A stretch of DNA of 64,000 nucleotides from Thermodesulfatator atlanticus DSM 21156 (GTDB lineage: Bacteria; Desulfobacterota; Thermodesulfobacteria; Thermodesulfobacteriales; Thermodesulfatatoraceae), in the NCBI RefSeq assembly GCF_000421585.1, contig NZ_ATXH01000008.1:1-64000 (forward strand). The letters run 5' to 3'. Under the pieces are notes generated by a model. It was not told where the DNA came from, searched no databases, and was given only the letters and a program-made list of their open reading frames with translations. Made by a program: the position numbers and the translations under genes. Below, one piece after another: positions 16,204-25,114 of this stretch; within the stretch, counting starts at the first letter, position 1, and every line of letters begins with the position of its first letter.

Positions 16204-18112
16204 TATAGTTGCCGTTTGTGTTGTTTTTCTGTTTATTATTGCAAGTTGTGCTCCCCAGCGTCCAGCTCCACAAAAAAGAAAAACTTGTATCGATTGCCAC
16301 CCAGAATATGAAAAAACAGTCTATAAATGGCCATTTGTACACCAACCTGTAAAAGATAAAAATTGCTATGGTTGCCACCGTCCCCACGGCGTGGTGGGCG
16401 GCATTTTTCTAAAGGGCTCCCCACCCGGGATATGCTTCAATTGTCATGCTAAAGACCTTCCACGCTTTCAGAAAAAATTCCTACACCAACCCGTAAAAGA
16501 GGGGAAATGCTATGAATGCCACGATCCCCATTCTGCCCCTCATAAATTCTTGCTCAAAAAAGATGCCTCTGACTTGTGTCTTTCGTGTCACCAAGACATT
16601 ACCAAATATCCTTTCAAACACCCTGCCCTTAAAGAAGGCTGTTTAAAATGTCATGATCCCCACGCAGGAGATACAAAGGGATTACTCAAAGAACCCACCT
16701 CCCAAACCTGCTTCTCTTGTCACAAAGAAAAGGAAATAGCTAAGGCCCATTTTGGGTATGACATTAAAAAAGACTGTGCAGATTGCCATAATCCTCACGG
16801 GTCTTACAAACCAAAATTGCTGAGAAAAACAGTCCATCTTCCGGTCACCAAGGGAAATTGCAAAGAATGCCACACGATAAAGGCCAACCAAATAGCCGGC
16901 ACGCTACCCAACCAAAATGAAATCTGTAAGAGATGTCATAAAACAGAAAAAGGAAATTTCATACACCAACCCTACCAAAAAGACGAATGTCTTAAGTGCC
17001 ATCAACCACATGCCTGCAAATACGATCAGCTTCTCAAACAAGACAAAAACCAGATATGCCTGTCTTGCCATCAAAATGTTGTTGAAAAAAAATCCCAAGA
17101 AAAAGTCTCGCTTCACCAACCAGCTGAAAAAGGCGAATGTCTCAAGTGTCATAAAGCACACGTATCAAACATAAAATCTTTGCTAAAGAAAGAAGGTAAC
17201 CAGACGTGTTTGGACTGTCACAAAAACCAACTAAAAGGCACTTTGATTCATGAACCACTTAAGAAAAAAGAATGCCTTAATTGCCACAAGCCCCACAAAT
17301 CAAAATATGAAAGATTGCTAACCAGACCCCAAAAAGCGCTTTGCTTTCAATGCCATCAAAAAACAGCCCTAGAAGAAGATTATTTTAGCGTGCATACAGC
17401 CTTTGCGAGAGGGAATTGCTCTGGATGCCATAATCCTCATAGTGCAAACAATAAATTATTCTTAAAAACAGACCAAAAACAACTTTGTTTAAAGTGCCAT
17501 AAAAACCTAATTAAACAATACGCAGAAACACAACAGCATAAACCTTTTAAGGAGAAAGAATGCTTAAAGTGCCATAATGCACACTCTTCAGAATATCCTT
17601 TCCACCTAAACCAAGCAGAAGATATTACATGCTTTGAATGTCACACAAAAATAGAACAGCAAGTGCAACATGCAAAAATTGTTCACCCTCCCACTCAAAA
17701 AGGGAATTGTTCACAGTGTCACGATCCGCATGGAAGCAAAAAACAATATTTATTAAAAACTGATCTAATAGACGGCTGCCTTTCCTGCCACAATGAAATA
17801 TCAGAAGACTGGCAAATGGGAATCGCTCACAAGCCAGTAAAAGAAAAAGATAGTTGCATCAAATGCCATAGTGCACATGCTTCAAATAATTTAGCTCTTT
17901 TAAATAGACCTGTTTCAAAAATTTGTTCGAAATGTCACGCCATAGATAAAAAATTGCTTGAAGCTCACAATAATATAAATCCCAGACCTAACGACTGCAC
18001 AACCTGTCACGATCCTCACGGAGGCCCAGATAAGAGGATGCTGTGGCCCGTAGAACATGCGCCCTTTGCAAAAGGTGATTGCGCTCCTTGCCATACGGAG
18101 GCTGCCAGATGA
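16178..18112 (+). CDS. Giant 26-haem cytochrome c lipoprotein
   Basis: A lipoprotein signal (lipobox IIASC) precedes 26 CXXCH motifs over about 610 residues, roughly one per 23 residues. They occur in a doubled-CXXCH repeat of form HxPxxxGxCxxCHxPH...LL...CxxCH, repeated about every 45-50 residues. The chain is very Lys-rich. It overlaps the end of the isomerase gene by 26 bp and its stop overlaps the ATG of the next cytochrome. The lipid anchor and size suggest a membrane-attached wire, either periplasmic-face or surface-exposed. Which face of the outer membrane it occupies cannot be seen. Confidence 0.9.
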   Translation: MQKDIKSSSIVAVCVVFLFIIASCAPQRPAPQKRKTCIDCHPEYEKTVYKWPFVHQPVKDKNCYGCHRPHGVVGGIFLKGSPPGICFNCHAKDLPRFQKKFLHQPVKEGKCYECHDPHSAPHKFLLKKDASDLCLSCHQDITKYPFKHPALKEGCLKCHDPHAGDTKGLLKEPTSQTCFSCHKEKEIAKAHFGYDIKKDCADCHNPHGSYKPKLLRKTVHLPVTKGNCKECHTIKANQIAGTLPNQNEICKRCHKTEKGNFIHQPYQKDECLKCHQPHACKYDQLLKQDKNQICLSCHQNVVEKKSQEKVSLHQPAEKGECLKCHKAHVSNIKSLLKKEGNQTCLDCHKNQLKGTLIHEPLKKKECLNCHKPHKSKYERLLTRPQKALCFQCHQKTALEEDYFSVHTAFARGNCSGCHNPHSANNKLFLKTDQKQLCLKCHKNLIKQYAETQQHKPFKEKECLKCHNAHSSEYPFHLNQAEDITCFECHTKIEQQVQHAKIVHPPTQKGNCSQCHDPHGSKKQYLLKTDLIDGCLSCHNEISEDWQMGIAHKPVKEKDSCIKCHSAHASNNLALLNRPVSKICSKCHAIDKKLLEAHNNINPRPNDCTTCHDPHGGPDKRMLWPVEHAPFAKGDCAPCHTEAAR

Positions 18113-19302
18113 AAAAAATCTATCTTACATTGTTTATATTACTATCCATTGTCTTTTCCAGTAATAGCTGGGCCAGTGAATATCCTACTAACGACGTCTG
18201 CTTCAAGTGCCATAAAAAAGAACAGTTTTTAAAAGGAAAGTCTATTCACCAGCCTGTCAAAAATAAAAGATGTGACAAGTGCCATCGTCCCCACGCATCA
18301 AAATATAAAAAATTATTATTGGTACCAGAGCAGGAAACCTGTACAACTTGTCATAAAAAGCTAGAATCTAAAATTCTTAACTCAAAATTTGCCCATGATC
18401 CAGCACTCAAAAATCATTGCATACGTTGTCATAATCCCCATTCATCTAAATACAACTTTTTACTTAATAGCTCCGTACAAGCCACCTGTAAAACATGTCA
18501 CAAAAAAATATTAACTAAAAAATATCAATTTGTGCATAAACCATACAAAGATGGAAACTGTCTCAAATGCCACAACCCACACTATAGCAATGACCCTCGA
18601 CTTTTAAAAAAGAATCCCAACCAAACCTGCTTTTCTTGTCACAAGAAAGACAATAAATTACTAAAAGCACACAATGGGAAAACACCTAAAGGCGAATGTC
18701 TCTTGTGTCACAATCCTCATGGCAGCAATAATAAAGCCCTATTAAGACCGATAAAACACAAGCCTTTTGCAGCAAAGAACTGCAAAGCCTGTCACGCTCA
18801 AAATGCTCCCAAGGACGAAGAACTTTGCTTACAATGCCACAAAGACAACCTCAAAACGTTTCAATACACTCACAACCATCTTCTCGGTGGATACACGCAA
18901 AATACTTGCTTAGTTTGTCACAATCCACATGTAGCAGAAACTAAAGATCTTTTAGTAGCTAGCCCTGAACACTTGTGTTCTTCGTGCCATACAACAGTTT
19001 ACAAGCAAAAGAGAGAAATGTTGTACTTTCATCCTAAAAGGAAATTCTGCCTGGAATGTCACAAAGCCCATGGTTCTAACCATCCTGCAATGCTGAGAGC
19101 AGATGGCAACAAAGTATGCAGCAGATGTCATGAGACCCAAGGGAAATTCTCCCATCCAGTTGGAGAAAAGGTTTTGGATCCTAGGAATAAACAGCCAATG
19201 ACTTGTATCACCTGCCACGAACCTATGGGAACTAACTACAAATATCAGCTCAAAATGAGCGGAGAGGCGGCTTTATGCTTAGAATGCCACAAAAACTATT
19301 AG
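18109..19302 (+). CDS. Secreted 16-haem cytochrome c, doubled-CXXCH type
   Basis: The start at 18109 (MKKIYLTLFILLSIVFSS...) follows GGAGG and overlaps the preceding stop (ATGA). A signal peptide ending in WAS precedes 16 CXXCH motifs (CFKCH through the C-terminal CLECH) in the same paired pattern as the 26-haem neighbour (HxPHxSxxxxLL...CxxCH). It has no lipobox and no other domain. The two probably arose by internal repeat expansion and duplication. It is a likely periplasmic or extracellular electron carrier paired with the 26-haem lipoprotein. Confidence 0.9.
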   Translation: MKKIYLTLFILLSIVFSSNSWASEYPTNDVCFKCHKKEQFLKGKSIHQPVKNKRCDKCHRPHASKYKKLLLVPEQETCTTCHKKLESKILNSKFAHDPALKNHCIRCHNPHSSKYNFLLNSSVQATCKTCHKKILTKKYQFVHKPYKDGNCLKCHNPHYSNDPRLLKKNPNQTCFSCHKKDNKLLKAHNGKTPKGECLLCHNPHGSNNKALLRPIKHKPFAAKNCKACHAQNAPKDEELCLQCHKDNLKTFQYTHNHLLGGYTQNTCLVCHNPHVAETKDLLVASPEHLCSSCHTTVYKQKREMLYFHPKRKFCLECHKAHGSNHPAMLRADGNKVCSRCHETQGKFSHPVGEKVLDPRNKQPMTCITCHEPMGTNYKYQLKMSGEAALCLECHKNY

Positions 19303-20294
19303 AGACTTTTGCAAAACTATCGAGATCCAAGTTGCAAGCACAGCCACACGGGATCCGTTCCTATTTTTCGAAGCGTAAAAAAGAAACGGATCCTGAAATA
19401 AATCTTGAAAAAGGCTGCCTGCAAAGGTCTCTCTTAATATTGCTTATTTTAAGTTTAATACTTAGCAGCATCTGCAATAAAGCACAGGCAGCTAGATTTA
19501 AATATGCCTTTTCTTTAGCAAAAGCCCCAGATGGTACGCCTTTACACCATCCGTTTAGCATTTTTATAGATCCTAAAGTAAAGCGCATATACGTTACTGA
19601 CGTAGCAAATAATCGCTTAGTTTCTTACGATTTCGCTGGAAAACCTTTAAAAGCATTTAATGCTGCAGGAAAACTCAAAGGGCCTATTTTTATGATCAAA
19701 GACGAGAACATTTTATGGGTTGTAGAACGCCCTCTTAATTCTCTTACCTTAATAAACCTAAAAGACCGCATATTTAAAAGAAATAACCTGACCTGGGGCC
19801 GTCGACCTATTCTAGTTGATAGGATAGCTACCTGGGGGAAAAACGTAGTTGTCTTAGATCGCGCATCTGGCAGGGTGTTTCTGCTCAACCAATATTTAGA
19901 AATTCAAAAAATTTTTCCCTCAAAAAAATTGAAGACCTTTAACGGAATTTATGATATTAAAATTAAAGGTAACTGGCTTTGGGGGCTAGAAAATATGTCT
20001 TCTAAACTTTACGCCTTTAATTTAAATGACGGCTCCTTTCATTCACTAACCCTCAAGAAACAGATGGTAGTTCCTGTCTCTTTTGATATAGATAGCGCGG
20101 GGAATATATATGTCTTAGATAGAGATTTGAAAAAAGTTTTTGTCTTCGATAAAAAGGGCAACTTTAAGTATAGCTTTTTACAGGAAGGATTCAGACCTGG
20201 ACAAGACTTATATCCCAGCAACTTAGTTATATACGAAAACTACTTATTTTTAGTAGACGAAGGGAATGGACGGATCGATGTGTGGCAACGCTAA
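19275..20294 (+). CDS. NHL-type beta-propeller protein with 5' end reshaped by a repeat
   Basis: The body (from about residue 70) is a beta-propeller: FSIFIDPKVKRIYVTDVANNRLVSYD, VSFDIDSAGNIYVLDRD, PSNLVIYENYLFLVDEGNGRIDVWQ. It has a signal-like hydrophobic stretch (SLLILLILSLILSSI, about 52-66). The only ATG (19275) lies in the end of the 16-haem gene and would be translated through the whole dispersed repeat, giving an unusually long basic leader. In-frame TTG codons at 19332 and 19440 are alternatives, the latter inside the hydrophobic stretch. The start is therefore uncertain; the protein and its frame are not. It completes the cytochrome-propeller pattern of the cluster. Confidence 0.78.
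   Translation: MLRMPQKLLETFAKLSRSKLQAQPHGIRSYFSKRKKETDPEINLEKGCLQRSLLILLILSLILSSICNKAQAARFKYAFSLAKAPDGTPLHHPFSIFIDPKVKRIYVTDVANNRLVSYDFAGKPLKAFNAAGKLKGPIFMIKDENILWVVERPLNSLTLINLKDRIFKRNNLTWGRRPILVDRIATWGKNVVVLDRASGRVFLLNQYLEIQKIFPSKKLKTFNGIYDIKIKGNWLWGLENMSSKLYAFNLNDGSFHSLTLKKQMVVPVSFDIDSAGNIYVLDRDLKKVFVFDKKGNFKYSFLQEGFRPGQDLYPSNLVIYENYLFLVDEGNGRIDVWQR
19302..19433. repeat. Dispersed intergenic repeat, copy B
   Basis: Left end GAGACTTTTGCAAAAC and right end TGCAAAGGTCTCTC (19420-19433) form terminal inverted repeats, 11 of 12 matching. The core TTGCAAGCACAGCCACACGG is followed by a hairpin of GGATCCGTTCC and its partner. It begins at the stop codon of the 16-haem gene and reads open through the leader of the NHL gene. 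Confidence 0.7.
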
Positions 20295-21360
20295 AAAGAT
20301 TGGCTTTGTTTTAATGCTAACATTGCTTCTTATTTGGCCTTTGCAAAAAGGCTCTTTTGCTAAAATCCCTGCGGGAATCCCTTGTTCTAGCTGTCATACT
20401 ATGCACTATTCTCAAAACGGAGGCGTTCTTGAAGAGTGGGGAAAACATGGCCCCTATAAAGCTTTAGTCATAAACGACTGTATTGGATGTCACACTGGAA
20501 ACAACGATGGAACAAACTTTACCCCTTACGTGACTTCTACTTCCCCTCCCAATTATGGAGAAACAGGCACTGAAGGAAACACCCTGGCAGGTGGAAGTTT
20601 TTACTGGGTTTCTATAGGGGAGGAAAAAAAAGGGCATAACGTTGTGCCGTTTCCCCCTGATTCCCGCTTCGGAAACACACCCCCTGGAGGCCCTGGTTTA
20701 ACCTCACAATTGACCTGTGCTGGCACAACTGGATGCCACGGAGACAGAAACAAAGAAGGCGACTTTGAAGCTCTGCTTGGAGCACACCATGCTGACGACT
20801 CCACTATAGACGGCCAAACAGTAGGAACCAGCTATCGGTTCCTCAAAGGGATTTTGGGCTATGAAGACAGTGACTGGGAATATCAACCTGACGCCTCACA
20901 TCATAACCAATATAAGGGCACAGACAGAAGCTCTGAGGCCCAAGTGAATACCACTACTATCAGTTATCTTTGTGCTGAATGCCATGGTTTTTTCCATAGC
21001 GGAGATGGAATAAGCGGACAAAGTACAGGATGGGGGTCTCCCTGGTTACGTCATCCTACTGATTACGACATGTCAAACACTGCTTCTGGATCAGAATACA
21101 GGGCTTATCCGGGAAACTACGCTGCTCCGAGATCAACGGGAATAAACCCGTATTCTGTAATTGCTCCCTTGGGAAGTGAAGATGTTTCTGCGCCTAAAAC
21201 CAATATCCTTTTTCAAGGGCAAGATGCCATAGTTACCTGCATATCATGCCACAGAGCTCACGGATCACCCTATAACGCCATATTAAGGTGGGATTATTAT
21301 GGTTGGCCTCAAACAACGACCAAAAACGGCTGCAATGCGTGTCATACTAATAAAGATTAA
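20266..21360 (+). CDS. Secreted multihaem cytochrome c (5 CXXCH + 1 CX5CH), paralogue of the 8366 gene
   Basis: The gene overlaps the end of the NHL gene; starts at 20266 or 20278 (MCGNAKKIGFVLM) are possible. A signal peptide (to FAK) is followed by CSSCH, CIGCH, CAGTTGCH (CX5CH), CAECH, CISCH and CNACH. Shared segments with the gene at 8366 include GTEGNTLAGGxFYWV, GAHHADDSTIDG, YLCAECHG and SPWLRHPxD. It is thus a dispersed member of a three-gene family on both arms of the cluster. A secreted or surface electron carrier is inferred. Confidence 0.87.
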   Translation: MDGSMCGNAKKIGFVLMLTLLLIWPLQKGSFAKIPAGIPCSSCHTMHYSQNGGVLEEWGKHGPYKALVINDCIGCHTGNNDGTNFTPYVTSTSPPNYGETGTEGNTLAGGSFYWVSIGEEKKGHNVVPFPPDSRFGNTPPGGPGLTSQLTCAGTTGCHGDRNKEGDFEALLGAHHADDSTIDGQTVGTSYRFLKGILGYEDSDWEYQPDASHHNQYKGTDRSSEAQVNTTTISYLCAECHGFFHSGDGISGQSTGWGSPWLRHPTDYDMSNTASGSEYRAYPGNYAAPRSTGINPYSVIAPLGSEDVSAPKTNILFQGQDAIVTCISCHRAHGSPYNAILRWDYYGWPQTTTKNGCNACHTNKD

Positions 21361-21364
21361 TACG

Positions 21365-22705
21365 ATGGGATTAATAGGGCTTTTTATAGCCCTTCTGTCT
21401 TTACATGCTGGTCTTTGTTTTGCTGGAAGTTATACCGACTCAGCCCACGGTAGTGCCACCTATGGGGTAAAAAGGTCATCCCTTTCGGAATATGCACGAG
21501 GTAATTGCGGACATTGTCATCTACAACACGGCTCTCTGGGAGACTCTCTTGCCGGACCATTTCCTTTTGCTCTTTTTGCCGAAAATTTTAATACCATAGC
21601 TGAGACTGCCCCATATAACGACTCAGACAATGACAATATTTGCTTTTTATGCCACGGTCCTTCTTCCCTGCAACAAGGGGGAATAACTAATTATGACTAT
21701 AGCAAAACGTTTGGAGGTGATAGCACCAGCAATGTAAGCTCTATTTTGGAAGTATTTAATCTCAAAAAATCTAATCTTTCAGCTTCTTATCATAATCTAA
21801 AAGATATTTATGACTTTGCTTTAACACAAAACTGGCCATTTTTTAAAGAAAAATCTAACCCCTGCGTGGCTTGCCATAACCCGCATTTGGCAAAATTAAT
21901 ACGCATAAATCAAACCAATCCAGCAGCTTACACCGCTGTTTCTTTACCTATAGTTAAAAACATTGGCAACAGCCAAGAAAATCACGAAACCCTTTGGGGA
22001 GATGGTCCCGGAGAAACAATGAATGATTTTTATCCCAATCATTATCAGGCACCTTTGTATTACGGGAGTCAAAATACTTATGAGCCTGGAGGCACTTCAG
22101 ATTACAAAGGCACAAAATTGCCCGATTATGCCACGTTTTGCACTGCTTGTCATAATAGCTCAAATGTAATTTACAGCAGCGAACTAGGAAGAACTTTAAG
22201 AAAAATAGACTGGTACACTATAGGGGGAGATACCGTTAACACTGATCCCTTGCCAGACAAGCATGGCAAAAATTCTGCAACAGTAAAAGTTAACCTTCGG
22301 GAACCATATGAAAACACTCTGCTAGGGATAAACATAGACTTTGTTACTTCATGTACTGATTGTCATGAACCTCATGGCTCACCAAGGCCATTTCTCTTGC
22401 GCACTGTAGTAAATGGAAAAATTATTCCTTCGTTTAATATAGATGACAACTCTTTAGGCTATTTTTGCATGGCCTGCCATAAAGACGACAAGGCCCTTGG
22501 CCGCGCAACACAAGAAAATGTCTGGGAATATGTACACCATTATGACGAAGACGCTCCATACCCTAAAAAACACGGGGATCAGGGACGCTGTGGCTGGTGT
22601 CACGGTCAGCACAACAGGCCTATAGCTTGTATTAAGTGTCACCAGCATGGGATGAAAGATACATGGGCTCCAGATACTGAGGAGAGTGGACGAATATGTT
22701 TTTAA
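21365..22705 (+). CDS. Secreted eight-haem cytochrome c
   Basis: The start is placed at 21365 (MGLIGLFIALLSLHAGLCFA), just after the upstream stop, because it gives a normal signal peptide. Upstream in-frame ATGs at 21299 and 21335 lie inside the preceding gene. Eight CXXCH motifs: CGHCH, CFLCH, CVACH, CTACH, CTDCH, CMACH, CGWCH and CIKCH. Early residues DSAHGSATYGVKR and the GNCGHCHLQHGS pattern resemble surface multihaem cytochromes of EET clusters. The chain ends shortly after the last haem. The next gene overlaps by ten bases. Confidence 0.87.
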   Translation: MGLIGLFIALLSLHAGLCFAGSYTDSAHGSATYGVKRSSLSEYARGNCGHCHLQHGSLGDSLAGPFPFALFAENFNTIAETAPYNDSDNDNICFLCHGPSSLQQGGITNYDYSKTFGGDSTSNVSSILEVFNLKKSNLSASYHNLKDIYDFALTQNWPFFKEKSNPCVACHNPHLAKLIRINQTNPAAYTAVSLPIVKNIGNSQENHETLWGDGPGETMNDFYPNHYQAPLYYGSQNTYEPGGTSDYKGTKLPDYATFCTACHNSSNVIYSSELGRTLRKIDWYTIGGDTVNTDPLPDKHGKNSATVKVNLREPYENTLLGINIDFVTSCTDCHEPHGSPRPFLLRTVVNGKIIPSFNIDDNSLGYFCMACHKDDKALGRATQENVWEYVHHYDEDAPYPKKHGDQGRCGWCHGQHNRPIACIKCHQHGMKDTWAPDTEESGRICF

Positions 22706-24015
22706 TAGCTCTATTAATAACATTTCTTCTGGCAACACAGGCTAGCGCCGCAAGAATCAACTTATTTCTAAACATAGAAAACCCAACAAAACAAGAAATC
22801 AGCTTTCAAATCAAAGATATAAGAATAAAACTACCCAATAAAGAATTAGAGATAAAAGATTTTCCTAAGGAAATATCGTCCAAAAGCAGTTTCAACCAGG
22901 CCTTTTTAGGACATACTGAAAATAATTTAAAAAACATAGAAGCTATTAACATAGATCTTAAAAGCGCTTTCCTTAACACGAAAGAAATCCCCGTTGAAAA
23001 AAAATCTATAAATTTGCCCATAAATGTTAAATTAAATGGCGATGAAAGTATCTGTATTTTTGTTATATGGGATGTTAAATCTTCCCTACGGAAAGGTAAC
23101 TTTTATCCCTCTTTTTTTGTCAAAGCACAACGCTTAACCTTTAGACGAGAAAGTCTTTACGTAACCTGTGAAGACGCTGACACTCTTTTTGTAATCCGTA
23201 CAGACCTGAACCAAGTAATCGCGTCTATAAGAGTTAGCGGATATCCGTTAGATCTCGCCGCTGATGATAAGAATAATAGACTAATTGTTGTCTCCCAAAA
23301 AAATAGAAGACTAAATATCATAGAGCTTTCTACCCTTCGCTTGGTAGATTCTATCGTACTGCCTTTTGTTATTTCGCCTCAATTCATAGCCCTTTTACCG
23401 GGTAATAATGTCATTGTAACAGACCCTGATTCAGACTACGTACTCGTAGAAGATATAGACACAGGTAATGTCATATCTGCAAGAAGGGTTGGATACAGCC
23501 CTTCAGAAGTGGTTTTTGATCCCGTAAGAAAAAAAATATTTGTTTCTTCTCCCTCTGACCAATCAATATACGTCTTTGAGCCAAGCCTTTTGCCTGTGTC
23601 AAAAATAAAGATAGGGCAGTCTCCCCGGGGGCTTTATGTCTTTGAAGACATTCTTTACGTGGCAGATCCTGCCACGGGATATGTACATCTCATTTCCCTT
23701 GGCAATTACGCCCCCAAAGGCCAATTCTTTAGTGGCTCAGGAGCTGTTCAAGTTTTTGCACAAAACGGCCGAGTATATATTAGCAACGAATACGAGGGCT
23801 CGATATCCATAACAAGCCCAGGCCAAATGAGCGTTGCCAAAAAAATCAGCATTGGGCGATATCCTTATGATTTGGCGTCAAGTAACAGAAGAGGTTGGCT
23901 ATATGTGGGACTTAGAAAAGAAAAATCCATCGCAGTTATTGACCTTTCCTCCGAAAGGCTCAAAGGAAAAATCAGGCTTGGGTGCCGTCCCTTTGGCCTT
24001 GCTGTTGCCCAGTAA
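22696..24015 (+). CDS. Secreted YVTN-type beta-propeller protein
   Basis: A signal peptide (MFLIALLITFLLATQASA) is followed by a beta-sandwich-like N-terminal region (about 20-145), then repeated YVTN-like blades: RESLYVTCEDADTLFVI, NNVIVTDPDSDYVLVED, DILYVADPATGYVHLI, GWLYVGLRKEKSIAVIDL. It is embedded between eight- and five-haem cytochrome genes with overlaps or minimal spacing. Propellers like this bind partners rather than catalyse; a role in holding cytochromes together is inferred. It differs from the NHL proteins in blade type. Confidence 0.83.
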   Translation: MFLIALLITFLLATQASAARINLFLNIENPTKQEISFQIKDIRIKLPNKELEIKDFPKEISSKSSFNQAFLGHTENNLKNIEAINIDLKSAFLNTKEIPVEKKSINLPINVKLNGDESICIFVIWDVKSSLRKGNFYPSFFVKAQRLTFRRESLYVTCEDADTLFVIRTDLNQVIASIRVSGYPLDLAADDKNNRLIVVSQKNRRLNIIELSTLRLVDSIVLPFVISPQFIALLPGNNVIVTDPDSDYVLVEDIDTGNVISARRVGYSPSEVVFDPVRKKIFVSSPSDQSIYVFEPSLLPVSKIKIGQSPRGLYVFEDILYVADPATGYVHLISLGNYAPKGQFFSGSGAVQVFAQNGRVYISNEYEGSISITSPGQMSVAKKISIGRYPYDLASSNRRGWLYVGLRKEKSIAVIDLSSERLKGKIRLGCRPFGLAVAQ

Positions 24016-25096
24016 GTCCAATTTTAAACTTCTCGGCTTAAAAAAATTTCTTATTATTATCTTATGTGCCATTGTCTCTTTATGCTTTGCGCAAAATATC
24101 TTTGCTAAAACCTGTCAAGAGTGCCATCCTCCATCCAAAGTTGCTCCTAACGCCCGTAAATGGCATGCGCCTTTTATTGAAGGGAAATGCGAGGCTTGTC
24201 ACGGAGGAGCAGCAAATACTTTTCAGACAGACGTAATTAAAGGAATTAAGTGGTTCCAAAGTGGCTCACTATTAGGTGGAAAGGCTTACATTGTGCTATC
24301 TCCCAAGGTTGAACAATTCGATTTGGTCTTCCGCACTCAAAATCCCTGGAAGCAAGAAATATTATCGACCCTTGAGGTTCCCTCTTTTTCAGAAATTACC
24401 CCCCCTGAAATTGTGAAGGTCTGGTTTTTAGGACTAGAAAAAGGCCCCTGGATAGAAGCAAAAGTCCTGGTACAAACAACCACGCCCTGTAAAGTCAGTG
24501 TTTCCTGTGATGGAGCCACTGGAAGTACTGAAGAAAATTACTATTCTTACCAAGTTATTTCTATTCCCCACGTGGAAGAAGGAAATACTTATAACTGTGT
24601 CGTAGAAGCCGAAGATTTCAATGGAGTCCAAACTCCACCTCAAAATTTCACCTTCACCGCCCAAGGTGCATTTGAAAACAATCTTTCAAAGCTCAATCCC
24701 CCGGCTCAAAATGTTACCGTTAAGCTTTTTCGCTCAAATCTTGACGAATTAGTGCTAGAAATTGCCTCAGACGGAAAAATTTCTTGGAAACTTGGCGGCA
24801 TTGCAAGATCAAACATCGCCAAAAAAAGCAGTTCTAAGCCAGCAGATCATCCGCACATGAATCCCCTTTCGTGGTCATCAATTGATGCCTGTTATTCTTG
24901 CCATAAAAGAAGTATGTTTACGGTGAGTCACCCGGTAAATGTGGCCTTGAGGCCCTTTATGGCCAATGACGAACTTCCACTTTTTAGGGGCGTAATAACC
25001 TGTGCTACCTGCCACAACCCTCATGGTTCAGCCTATCCTTATGACTTGCGCAAATATGGACCTGGATTATGTAAAACCTGTCACAAAGACAAATAA
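24005..25096 (+). CDS. Five-haem cytochrome c with central Ig-like region
   Basis: Haem motifs CQECH and CEACH follow a signal peptide (KKFLIIILCAIVSLCFAQNIFA). A beta-rich Ig/FN3-like stretch comes next (about residues 95-270 of this form), then CYSCH, CATCH and CKTCH. No ATG or GTG precedes the signal in frame after the previous stop, so a TTG overlapping the previous gene's end is needed; 24005 is chosen, with 23978 or 23993 as alternatives. An ATG at 23834 would overlap the propeller gene by 180 bp. The haem-Ig-haem layout suggests an extended surface protein. It is the last cytochrome of the plus unit. Confidence 0.8.
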   Translation: MPSKSNFKLLGLKKFLIIILCAIVSLCFAQNIFAKTCQECHPPSKVAPNARKWHAPFIEGKCEACHGGAANTFQTDVIKGIKWFQSGSLLGGKAYIVLSPKVEQFDLVFRTQNPWKQEILSTLEVPSFSEITPPEIVKVWFLGLEKGPWIEAKVLVQTTTPCKVSVSCDGATGSTEENYYSYQVISIPHVEEGNTYNCVVEAEDFNGVQTPPQNFTFTAQGAFENNLSKLNPPAQNVTVKLFRSNLDELVLEIASDGKISWKLGGIARSNIAKKSSSKPADHPHMNPLSWSSIDACYSCHKRSMFTVSHPVNVALRPFMANDELPLFRGVITCATCHNPHGSAYPYDLRKYGPGLCKTCHKDK

Positions 25097-25114
25097 TCGG
25101 TACGGAGAAGAGAG

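Noticed and set aside
16178-19302. Regularly spaced repeats that might suggest a CRISPR array
   Set aside because: They are protein-level CXXCH repeats with differing nucleotides; no identical repeat-spacer pattern exists.
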